Under the pieces are notes generated by a model that saw only the letters and a program-made list of their open reading frames with translations, ran no database searches and was not told the DNA's origin. From Clostridia bacterium (GTDB lineage Bacteria > Bacillota > Clostridia > Oscillospirales > Acutalibacteraceae), in NCBI GenBank assembly GCA_900769775.1, contig CAAGHT010000056.1, forward strand, positions 1-15,825: a DNA stretch of 15,825 nucleotides. Reading direction: 5' to 3'. This document shows, piece by piece, positions 1 to 6,322 of the stretch (position 1 is the stretch's first letter; each line of letters opens with the position of its first letter). A program made the translations under genes and the position numbers.

Positions 1-9
1 AAAGCGATG

Positions 10-63
10 GATGATATACAGCCCCGTTGGGGCTGGTGATATGCCAAGCCTGCGGCTTGGATA
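10..63. repeat. Two tandem mini-hairpins with a conserved spacer
   Basis: Two hairpins lie 25 nt apart. The first has a 7-bp stem CAGCCCC/GGGGCTG (19-25 and 29-35) with loop GTT. The second has a 7-bp stem CCAAGCC/GGCTTGG (44-50 and 54-60) with loop TGC. The stems differ in sequence, but the spacers are alike: GATGATATA at 10-18 and GGTGATATG at 35-43, with GATA starting again at 60. Conserved spacers with self-complementary variable stems suggest the edge of a longer array running off the left end. Neither hairpin has a U-tract, so they are not simple terminators. I recall similar GATGATATAC-spaced hairpin arrays in clostridial genomes, but that is memory and not something I could check. Confidence 0.6.
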
Positions 64-104
64 AAAAAGAAGCAACTTTTGGCAGACAAAAGTTACTTCT
101 TTTT
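62..104 (-). terminator. Intrinsic terminator of the tRNA-Arg gene
   Basis: A long imperfect inverted repeat has arms AAAAAAGAAGcAACTTTTG and CAAAAGTTaCTTCTTTTTT, with one mismatch and a short GCAGA loop. Read on the minus strand it begins right after the encoded CCA end and finishes in a run of Ts. It could also work from the plus strand, but no gene needs it there. Confidence 0.8.
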
Positions 105-181
105 TGGCCCGCTCGAAGGGATTCGAACCCCCGTTCTTCAGAATCGGAATCTGCTGCGTTATCCAACTGCGCCACGAGCGG
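105..181 (-). tRNA. tRNA-Arg, anticodon CCG
   Basis: On the minus strand the 77 nt fold as a full cloverleaf. The acceptor stem CCGCTCG (181-175) pairs with CGAGCGG (115-109), followed by discriminator G and an encoded CCA (107-105). The T arm is GGGGG-TTCGAAT-CCCTT. The anticodon arm has stem GCAGA/TCTGA with one end mismatch and loop TTCCGAT, giving anticodon CCG, which reads the arginine codon CGG. The variable loop is the short 5-nt type. The gene stands alone, with its own promoter and terminator. Confidence 0.95.
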
Positions 182-200
182 ATATATTCATGGCTTTTGT

Positions 201-229
201 ATTTTACCACAATATACCGCAAAAATCAA
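201..229 (-). promoter_or_regulatory. Sigma-A promoter of tRNA-Arg
   Basis: On the minus strand, -35 TTGATT (229-224) is separated by 17 bp from -10 TAAAAT (206-201), with a TGTGG just before the -10. Transcription would start about 12 nt upstream of the mature tRNA 5' end. Confidence 0.75.
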
Positions 230-328
230 ATATATAGAAAAATATTTTGACAGAGGCAACGCTGTACCGCAAATGGGACTTTGTTTTTAGTAATCTATAG
301 TGGTAATAAAAATAAAGGAGATGCCACT

Positions 329-1135
329 ATGGAAAATAAGAATGTTGTAATCGTAAAGCACCACCCCAGACCGCTTACCTTCTCGAATTCCTTTTATCAG
401 GTACAGTGTCCCGACCTCGATGAGAGGAAAATTATCGACCTGACCTCGCGCAACCGTGATGTAGCCTTTGCCCGTCAGGTTTCCCCCTTCTTTGTCGGCC
501 CCGTTACGGGACCGGACGGTGCCTCTGCCCCGAATCTGGAGGTCTTTTGGCAGTGCGGAAAGGTCTTTCCGCATCACGATGGCGGCGGCGAGCCGAACTC
601 CGCCTTCTTCGACTACCGCAAAGCTATGTATAATAAGAAATTGGGCGAAATTCCGAAGCCGCAGATGCGCCACCCCTATCGTGAATTCGGATATGACGCC
701 GATGATATGCTCTATTGGCCCTATTGGAATTCTGCCGAGGGCAGATATGAACATCTCTCCTACCTTGAGGCGAGAAAGAGGGTTTATGTGCCCGAATATG
801 CAAGGCTCGTTGCCAAATCCTCTGCTTTTAGGTGGCTTAAAAACCTTGTGGATAGCGGTGAGAAGCTTGCCCTTCTCGACTTCGACGGTTTTAACTATTA
901 TAACGAAGAGGCGATGAAGATTCGATACAGGGCTTATGTTTTAAAGTGTAAAAAGAGGAAAGAGCCGATACTCCTTTGTGAAAAAGATTTTACAGATATT
1001 AAGGATATGAGGGCGGCAATCGGCTTTGCCGACACCCCTGTCGGTCACGCCTTTGTGGTTAAGGCTCTTCTTCAGGGCGACCTTGAGGTAACCGAGAGTG
1101 GAGAGGTTATTGACCATTCGGGAATTTTGAATTAG
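329..1135 (+). CDS. Conserved-looking protein of unknown function
   Basis: The product is a soluble protein of 268 residues with no signal peptide or membrane segment. I chose the ATG at 329 because AAAGGAG (314-320) sits 8 nt upstream; a longer in-frame reading from 281 has no ribosome site. Visible landmarks are a charged N-terminal half ending in an aromatic block (LEVFWQCGKVFPHH near residue 70), a DDMLYWPYWN block near residue 130, a KLALLDFDGFNYYNEEAM segment near 190, and a C-terminal PVGHAFVVKALLQGDLEV segment. These blocks look conserved. I associate them with short hypothetical proteins found in bacteria and phages, possibly the DUF6939 group, but I am not sure. The LLDFDGFNYY strand could be the core of a nucleotide-binding or phosphotransfer fold; that is speculation. 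The gene is monocistronic, with a terminator directly behind it. I found no convincing upstream promoter: TTGACA at 247-252 lacks a matching -10. Confidence 0.85.
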   Translation: MENKNVVIVKHHPRPLTFSNSFYQVQCPDLDERKIIDLTSRNRDVAFARQVSPFFVGPVTGPDGASAPNLEVFWQCGKVFPHHDGGGEPNSAFFDYRKAMYNKKLGEIPKPQMRHPYREFGYDADDMLYWPYWNSAEGRYEHLSYLEARKRVYVPEYARLVAKSSAFRWLKNLVDSGEKLALLDFDGFNYYNEEAMKIRYRAYVLKCKKRKEPILLCEKDFTDIKDMRAAIGFADTPVGHAFVVKALLQGDLEVTESGEVIDHSGILN

Positions 1136-1138
1136 AGT

Positions 1139-1161
1139 GGGGGCTTTGCCCCCCTTTTTTT
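1139..1161 (+). terminator. Intrinsic terminator after the 329-1135 gene
   Basis: Stem GGGGGC/GCCCCC with loop TTT is followed directly by seven Ts. It begins 4 nt after the stop codon. Confidence 0.9.
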
Positions 1162-1170
1162 CAATATCAC

Positions 1171-1199
1171 TTGTTTTTAACAAGGGTTTGGTGTAGAAT
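1171..1199 (+). promoter_or_regulatory. Probable promoter of the Sel1/DUF6273 gene
   Basis: TTGTTT (1171-1176), a 17-bp spacer and TAGAAT (1194-1199) lie 35 bp upstream of the start codon. The -35 overlaps a small inverted repeat (CTTGTT/AACAAG) that could be an operator or chance. Confidence 0.5.
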
Positions 1200-1234
1200 A
1201 AATTTGATAGAGCTATGCGAAAAGGAGCGAGAAA

Positions 1235-2923
1235 ATGGACACAGCATATTTTGATGAAGAATTTTTTGATATGGAGCTGCCACAGAAAATTGAATATATA
1301 AAAGAACATCCCGAGCTTGAAATCGACCCCGATGAGGTTGAGTTCGACTGTTTTGAATTTTTATATTCCGAGCTTCGTGAGGCGGGAGAGGTCGAGCTTG
1401 CAATAAAACTTTTGGAGCTTTATTATAACGCTGCAGTCGAGGCGCAAAACGGCGCACATTACAGAGTTTGTCCCTCCTTTGATATGATTTATGATTACGC
1501 TATGCATCTTCTCGGCAGCAAGCTTACTCCCTTTGAGGAAATGCCCGATGAGGTCAAGAGAATGCTTATCGGCTTCTGCCTTTTGAACATAAACCTTTAT
1601 CCCCATACGGTAGATAACTTTTTAGAGGAATATCCACAGTTTGAGGAGCTTTTCAAGGTTTTACCCGACATAGCTTATGCCGATGACGAGGCGGTTTATC
1701 CTCAGCATCTGTGCAATTTGGGACTTGCTTACAAAAGCGGAACCGAGAAACTTTCAAAAAATCCTGAAAAGGCATTGGAAATGTTTGAGGCGGGAGCCCG
1801 ACTTGATTATAACGGCAGGCAGGTTTCCTTCCCGTATGAGAGGGTTGCCGATTGCGCCTTTGAGGCGGCTGTATGCTATATGAAGGGTGTTGGAGCTCGG
1901 AAGAACCTTGATACCGCGCTACAGTATTTTGCCGATGGCGCAAAGGAATACGGTCTGGACACCCTTCCCCCAATGGCGGAAATATATTTTGACCCCGATT
2001 TCGTTTGGGAAAACTATTTTGACTCAAAGGAAGAGCTATATCTCGCCGCCTTTGATGCGTATGTAGAGGCCTATCTTGCCGAAAGCGACACCATCTATGG
2101 TACAGTGGATTGGGATGTCGACTTTGATGATTACGATGAGGACAAAAAGGATGCCCTCGCAAAATACATAATAGATAATCTTGAAGAGCTTTATAAAGAA
2201 GGCTCTCTTGGTGCCGCAAGCCGCCTTGCTAAGGCTTATGAATACGGAATTCTTGCTCCCGCAGATGAAGAGCGTGCCGCAGCCTATCACGGTTCGGTAA
2301 TGGATATGGGCGGCAACAAAGAATCAGCATTATATCATTTTGAACACTACACACCCGAGGAGAGAGAGTCCTGCAAGATTCCCTCCGCTCTCAAGGTAGG
2401 CGACCGTTTTGAGTATGGCTCACTTCTCGGAGAGCCGCTTGTTTGGCAGGTGTTTGAAAAAGAGGAGGAAAGTCTTTCTCTCATAACCAGAGATATTGTT
2501 GTCTGCCTTCCCTTTGATACCGATAGCTTTGCCGACTATGAGCATTCGAGCATTCGCCACTGGCTAAACGAAGTCTTTTACAACAAGGTTTTCACCGAAG
2601 AGGAAAAGACGGCTATAAACTCCAACAAATTTATGGTTCGCTCCTTCTCGGGCTTCTCCGATTCGGTAGCGGTGGATGACCGCGTGCTTTTGATCGCGCC
2701 GAAGGAGGCAGAAGATTTCTTTGGAGAGGAAAACCCTTGGGAGATTTCACACACCAAGCTGGCAGTTTCAACGGGCGGTGCTACCGACTGTTGGACAAGA
2801 TGGGTTTACAGCGACACAACGCCGAAGCATGTTGATAAAAACGGCAAGAGTGATAGCCGCACAAGATATACCTGCGGAATATCCCTCGGAATCAAGCCTG
2901 TCATAACGGTTAAAGCAAAATAA
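1235..2923 (+). CDS. Sel1-like repeat protein with C-terminal DUF6273-like domain
   Basis: This 562-residue protein starts at an ATG 7 nt behind AAAGGAG (1221-1227). It has no signal peptide and is very acidic. The N-terminal two thirds is alpha-helical, with recognisable Sel1/TPR-like units: HLCNLGLAYKSG...NPEKALEMFEAGA near residues 155-195, AAVCYMKGVGARKNLDTALQYFADGA near 210-240, and AASRLAKAYEYG near 330. Such repeats usually scaffold protein contacts. The last ~170 residues resemble DUF6273: a GDRFEYGSLLGEPLVWQVFE opening, then SSIRHWLNEVFYNKVFT, a DRVLLIAPKEAEDFF segment and a closing GISLGIKPVITVKA strand. In that family the domain is often attached to secreted or repeat proteins, and its function is unknown. 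The gene is flanked by terminators, so it is probably transcribed alone. Without a signal peptide it is likely cytoplasmic. No enzymatic motif is visible. Confidence 0.85.
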   Translation: MDTAYFDEEFFDMELPQKIEYIKEHPELEIDPDEVEFDCFEFLYSELREAGEVELAIKLLELYYNAAVEAQNGAHYRVCPSFDMIYDYAMHLLGSKLTPFEEMPDEVKRMLIGFCLLNINLYPHTVDNFLEEYPQFEELFKVLPDIAYADDEAVYPQHLCNLGLAYKSGTEKLSKNPEKALEMFEAGARLDYNGRQVSFPYERVADCAFEAAVCYMKGVGARKNLDTALQYFADGAKEYGLDTLPPMAEIYFDPDFVWENYFDSKEELYLAAFDAYVEAYLAESDTIYGTVDWDVDFDDYDEDKKDALAKYIIDNLEELYKEGSLGAASRLAKAYEYGILAPADEERAAAYHGSVMDMGGNKESALYHFEHYTPEERESCKIPSALKVGDRFEYGSLLGEPLVWQVFEKEEESLSLITRDIVVCLPFDTDSFADYEHSSIRHWLNEVFYNKVFTEEEKTAINSNKFMVRSFSGFSDSVAVDDRVLLIAPKEAEDFFGEENPWEISHTKLAVSTGGATDCWTRWVYSDTTPKHVDKNGKSDSRTRYTCGISLGIKPVITVKAK

Positions 2924-2926
2924 GCT

Positions 2927-2958
2927 AAGGCACCAACTCATTCGGGTTGGTGCCTTTT
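2927..2958 (+). terminator. Intrinsic terminator after the Sel1/DUF6273 gene
   Basis: A perfect 11-bp stem AAGGCACCAAC/GTTGGTGCCTT with an 8-nt loop ends in TTTT, 3 nt after the stop codon. Confidence 0.9.
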
Positions 2959-3002
2959 GTATACCGATTAAAAAATTAGACCATAATAGCTTTATTAAAG
3001 CT
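2957..3002 (+). promoter_or_regulatory. Weak promoter candidate with a palindrome, upstream of the 3017-6287 operon
   Basis: CATAAT (2982-2987) could be a -10, but the best -35 (TTGTAT, 2957-2962) is 19 bp away and weak. Immediately downstream is a 15-nt palindrome AGCTTTA-T-TAAAGCT (2988-3002), placed where a repressor would block the start of transcription. Some promoter must lie here, because a terminator precedes it and the operon follows. Confidence 0.35.
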
Positions 3003-3016
3003 TATGAGGTGATTTT

Positions 3017-3631
3017 ATGAAAAAAGGTGCTGTAATTTCGGTATTGCTTACGGTTGTTTTTTGCTCTGCCGTTTTCTTTGTGTTGGGTCTTATGCTTCTT
3101 CCTGCCGAGTTTGAGACCGAGCCCGACCCCGAGCCGACCGATGAGTTTGTATCGGGAGTTGAATATTATAACGGGGTCGAAAACTGCCGACTTCTGCTCA
3201 CCTTTTCGGACGGCGCAGGCGCCCTTTTATACCTTGATTTCGGCAGAGGCAGAATAGATATCATAGTTTATAATGACAACCCCGAGGGGCAGGCTGAAAG
3301 GGTTGGCTATGACAAGCTCCTTTTTGCAGATGATGATTTTCTCTGCCTTTTTTGCGACCGCCTCGGCGGCATAGAGCTTTTGGAGGGTGGCACTAAAAGG
3401 AACTATTTATCGGCTTCGCTTCGCCAAAAGCTGCTCGATAAAGCCGACTTTGAAACAAGAAAAATGATAATCGAGGCTTTTTTTCAAAAAATTGCAAAAA
3501 TAGGGTTGTCCTCGGGCGATTTTATGTTTATAATTGAAGAAACGAAGAATAATCTCAATTATACAGTCTGCTACGATTGGACCGAATATATCGCCGATAT
3601 GGCGAATAATATCAGCTTTGAAAAGGGATGA
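3017..3631 (+). CDS. Membrane-anchored protein, possibly a divergent LCP-like domain
   Basis: This 204-residue protein starts at an ATG behind GAGGTGA (3006-3012). Residues 5-28 are a hydrophobic membrane anchor or uncleaved signal. There is no lipobox, and the rest is predicted to lie outside the membrane. A run of acidic and proline residues (near 30-42) links the anchor to the body. The body has strands such as RLLLTFSDGAGALLYLDF and then, near residues 115-120, DRLGGIELL, followed by a helix with RQKLLDKADFETRKMIIEAFFQKIA. A GG(I/V) motif followed by an Arg-containing helix recalls the second half of LytR-CpsA-Psr cell-wall ligase domains. However, the protein is shorter than that family and lacks clear catalytic arginines at the start, so any relation would be a degenerate, probably non-catalytic one. 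It is the first gene of a tightly packed operon with a transglutaminase-like lipoprotein, which fits an envelope role. Function is unknown. Confidence 0.85.
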   Translation: MKKGAVISVLLTVVFCSAVFFVLGLMLLPAEFETEPDPEPTDEFVSGVEYYNGVENCRLLLTFSDGAGALLYLDFGRGRIDIIVYNDNPEGQAERVGYDKLLFADDDFLCLFCDRLGGIELLEGGTKRNYLSASLRQKLLDKADFETRKMIIEAFFQKIAKIGLSSGDFMFIIEETKNNLNYTVCYDWTEYIADMANNISFEKG

Positions 3632-3633
3632 AA

Positions 3634-4965
3634 ATGAGAAAGACAACGGCGTTACTTTTAAGCATTTTAATAGTAATAAGTCTGGTTGCCTGCGCCGCAG
3701 ACAAGGGTGCAGACAGCTCGCTTCCTGCCGCTGCTGTCACCTCTTCTGCTGAGGCGCCATCTTCCTCTCTCCCCTCATCCTCCGATGCCACCTCTTCGCC
3801 CTCTTCCGAGCCTTCCTCCACCCCCTCATCCTCTGAGGAAGTCTCCTCTATACCCGATGAGCCGACAGAGCCGACGCCTCCCCCGGAGCCTGAAATTAAA
3901 CCGCTTGACCCAAAGCAGTATTTCGGATATACAAATCTTACCGCAGAGCAAAAGGCTGCCTATGATATTCTGGCGGCAGAGATCGAATCTATGCCAAACA
4001 GATATATCTGCCTCGGACCCGCTTCGGTTATCAGTGAGCGTGATGCTCATCATATTGCCGTTACCTTAAAACACGACCGACCCGACATTTTCTGGCTGCC
4101 CTACAGCTGGAGCATCGGCGAGCTTCCCGACGGAGATATGGCGATTCTCTTTATAAATGAACATAGCGAAAACGAAGAGGATATTGAAAGCCTTACGGCA
4201 ACCTATATTGTTGAGCGTGGGCAAAAGACCGTTATGCAGGCTGAGCTTCGCACAAAGGTTGAGGAAATAAAGGCGAGAGTTACCGCGACCGACCCCTATG
4301 AAATTGAGCTTCAGCTTCACGATATACTCTGCGAGCTGATTTCTTACAGCTCCTCTCCTGATGTTCTCTCCTACACCGCCTACGGCGCACTTGTGAGAGG
4401 AAATGCTGTCTGCGAGGGATATTCGAGAGCAATGCAGTTAATGCTTTACGAATTCGGCATCCGCTCAACTCCCGTTATTGGCTTTACCCACGAGCCGCAT
4501 ATGTGGAATTTAGTTGAACTAAACGGTAAATGGTATCATCTTGACCTTACCTTTGATGATAACATTCTCGGTGTCCGCCACGATTACTTTAATCTCACCG
4601 ACCCCGGTATTTCGCGCACAAGAACTATCGAGCCCTCGCCCGACGGCTTTACCGACGAGGAGCTTTTCGATGGCAAGCCCTATAACTATATACTCCCTGT
4701 CTGCAACTCGACCGAGCACTACTACTTTCAGAAAACCGGATATACCTATCTTGGAAATACCGATGAGCTTGTAGCTCTTTTAACAGCCTCTGATGCGCCA
4801 TCACTTGAAATGGTGGGCTGGCGCGAAGAGCTGCGGGAGCCGATTATAGCGGCACTTAACACGGCTGGCTTTGAGAACCCATCCGTTCAGACTGACGGCA
4901 GCTGGGCAAAAATATTTAAAATAACCAATACTTCTACAGAAGAACTCGGGGGTAATGCACTATGA
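3634..4965 (+). CDS. Transglutaminase-like domain lipoprotein
   Basis: This secreted, lipid-anchored protein has 443 residues. I prefer the ATG at 3634: AAAAGGG (3621-3627) is 6 nt upstream of it but directly abuts the earlier in-frame ATG at 3628, which overlaps the previous stop. Residues 1-19 are a signal peptide ending in the lipobox LVAC, with lipidated Cys20. Residues ~22-90 form a Ser/Pro/Glu-rich linker that would span the cell wall. The C-terminal half carries a transglutaminase-like core with the expected Cys-His-Asp set: Cys260 in GNAVCEGYS, His289 in HEPHMWN, and Asp304 in WYHLDLTFDD. Family members are thiol proteases, amidases or cross-linkers, and bacterial surface versions are mostly uncharacterised. 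The substrate could be a peptide cross-bridge or a surface protein, but this is not determinable here. The gene ends in an ATGA overlap with the next gene, implying translational coupling. Confidence 0.9.
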   Translation: MRKTTALLLSILIVISLVACAADKGADSSLPAAAVTSSAEAPSSSLPSSSDATSSPSSEPSSTPSSSEEVSSIPDEPTEPTPPPEPEIKPLDPKQYFGYTNLTAEQKAAYDILAAEIESMPNRYICLGPASVISERDAHHIAVTLKHDRPDIFWLPYSWSIGELPDGDMAILFINEHSENEEDIESLTATYIVERGQKTVMQAELRTKVEEIKARVTATDPYEIELQLHDILCELISYSSSPDVLSYTAYGALVRGNAVCEGYSRAMQLMLYEFGIRSTPVIGFTHEPHMWNLVELNGKWYHLDLTFDDNILGVRHDYFNLTDPGISRTRTIEPSPDGFTDEELFDGKPYNYILPVCNSTEHYYFQKTGYTYLGNTDELVALLTASDAPSLEMVGWREELREPIIAALNTAGFENPSVQTDGSWAKIFKITNTSTEELGGNAL

Positions 4966-5552
4966 GTAAAAAATTCGTTATAACAATTGCCAGAGGCTTT
5001 GGCTCGGGCGGCAAGCTTATTGCAAGAGAGGTTGCAAAACAGCTTGGCGTACCCTGCCACGAGCACGATATCCTCACTCTTGCGGCAGAGGAAAGCGGCT
5101 ATGACCGTTCAAAATTCGCTGAGGCTGATGAGAAAATCGTAAAGCATTCACTCTTTGACACTCTCAGCACCTCCTTTGTCCCCAATGATGTTCTTTTTGA
5201 GCATCAGGCAAGAGTTATCCGCGAGCTTGCCGAAAAGGAATCCTGCGTTATTGTAGGAAAGTGCGCCGATTATGTGCTTCGCGATATGGATAATGTTTTC
5301 AGCTTTTACATAGAGGCAACGAGAGCCGTCTGCCTTAAAAATGTTATGGAAAAGATGGATGTTACCGAGGCTGAGGCTAATGACCTTATTACCGAGACCG
5401 ATAAGTTCCGCGCCGACTATTATAAGTATTATACCGGCGGCAACTATTGGACCAACCCCGTAAACTATGACCTGACACTGAACTCAGGCAAGCTCGGTCA
5501 GGAAAACTGCGTTAAGGTTATTAAAAGCTATGTGGAGATGATGACAAAATGA
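4962..5552 (+). CDS. Cytidylate kinase-like family protein
   Basis: This 196-residue cytoplasmic protein starts at the ATG of an ATGA overlap with the lipoprotein gene, behind GGGGG (4948-4952). A P-loop-like GFGSGGK at residues 12-18 follows the first beta strand (KFVITIARG). Further landmarks are HEHDILTLAAEESGY (near 34-48), CVIVGKCADYVLRD (near 95-108) and an FRADYYKYYTG block. This matches the cytidylate kinase-like family common in Clostridia, which differs from true Cmk and usually coexists with it. The natural substrate of the family is unknown, and a nucleoside monophosphate or small phosphorylated metabolite is only an inference. It ends in an ATGA overlap with the EEP gene. Confidence 0.9.
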   Translation: MSKKFVITIARGFGSGGKLIAREVAKQLGVPCHEHDILTLAAEESGYDRSKFAEADEKIVKHSLFDTLSTSFVPNDVLFEHQARVIRELAEKESCVIVGKCADYVLRDMDNVFSFYIEATRAVCLKNVMEKMDVTEAEANDLITETDKFRADYYKYYTGGNYWTNPVNYDLTLNSGKLGQENCVKVIKSYVEMMTK

Positions 5553-6287
5553 GGATAGCCACATATAACATTCAGCACGGAATCAGCCACAAGCAGAGAA
5601 TTATTGACGGCACAGATACCCTTGATATGCAGCTTTATTGACACTATTCGAGGACTTGAGCCCGACATTTGCGGACTTAACGAGGTTTTTGGCGATGGTG
5701 CATATCCCCTTTATTTTAATCAGCCGAAATTCATTGGCGATGCGCTGGGATATGAGAGTGTTTTTGCAATGGCGGTTGACTTCGAGGGCGATTTTACTCC
5801 CCCGAGAAAGCCCTACGGCAACGGACTTATTTCAAAATATCCGATAAAATCTCAAGTAATCACCCTTATTCCTAAGGGTAACGATGATGACCCGGGATAT
5901 AAGGAGCCGAGATGCATTCTCAAAACGGTTATCGACTGTGACGGTCGCGACCTTTGCTATATCGTAATACATATAGGTCTCACGCGTCAGGAAAAGGGCT
6001 TTGCGCTCGAGCGGCTTTGCAAGGTGCTTGACGAAACCGATATGCCGACTGTGCTTGTCGGAGATTTTAATATAACTCCCGAGGATGAGCTGCTGCAGCC
6101 TGTTCGTGAGAGAATGTTTGACACAGCAGAGCTTATTAAGGAAGATTTAAGAAGCTATCCGTCAGATAAGCCCGAAATTAAGATTGACTATATCTTTACA
6201 AAAGGCTTAAAGGTTACAAAGGCAGATATACCGCAGATTTGCGCGGCTGACCACTGTCCTTATATAGCAGATATAGAGTTTGTATAA
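5549..6287 (+). pseudogene. Endonuclease/exonuclease/phosphatase family gene, broken by a +1 frameshift
   Basis: Translation from the ATG at 5549, which overlaps the previous TGA, gives a normal family start, MRIATYNIQHG, and runs 30 codons to a TGA at 5639-5641. The protein continues one base over: ...DTIRGLEPDICGLNEVFGDG and on to 6287. The span is 739 nt, one base more than a multiple of three. Removing one T from the TTT run at 5634-5636 would restore ...DMQLIDTIRGLEPD and a 245-residue protein. Every family signature is present across the two frames: YNIQH, GLNEV (metal-binding Glu), VGDFNITPEDE, IDYIF and AADHCPY (catalytic His). The family cleaves phosphodiester or phosphate-ester bonds in nucleic acids, sphingomyelin or other substrates. 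Intact signatures on both sides suggest a recent mutation or a sequencing error. A distal TTG at 5604 could start the second frame, but it would lack the first catalytic block. It is the last gene of the operon. Confidence 0.85.
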
Positions 6288-6290
6288 ATT

Positions 6291-6322
6291 AAAAGAACCG
6301 TGCAAAAGCACGGTTCTTTTTT
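6291..6322. terminator. Bidirectional terminator between convergent genes
   Basis: A perfect 13-bp stem AAAAGAACCGTGC/GCACGGTTCTTTT with loop AAAA sits between the EEP stop (6285-6287) and the stop of the minus-strand lipoprotein gene (6321-6323). It has T-tracts when read in either direction. Confidence 0.9.

Noticed and set aside
10..63. CRISPR array
   Set aside because: Only two units are visible, the period is 25 nt, the variable parts are self-complementary hairpins and there are no cas genes.
247..252. TTGACA as a -35 for the gene at 329
   Set aside because: No acceptable -10 is found 15-19 bp downstream.
27..290. Plus-strand reading frame across the repeat and tRNA
   Set aside because: It runs through the tRNA-Arg gene and its terminator and has no ribosome site.
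105..340. tRNA-Arg as an integration site for a mobile element
   Set aside because: No integrase, no second copy of the tRNA 3' end and no phage or conjugation genes are visible in the window.
1653..2219. Long minus-strand reading frame of 188 codons
   Set aside because: It lies antisense within the Sel1/DUF6273 gene, has a His/Arg/Pro-rich low-quality composition, and no ribosome site or promoter.
3628..3630. Earlier start codon for the transglutaminase-like lipoprotein
   Set aside because: AAAAGGG directly abuts this ATG. The ATG at 3634 has proper spacing and gives a cleaner signal peptide.
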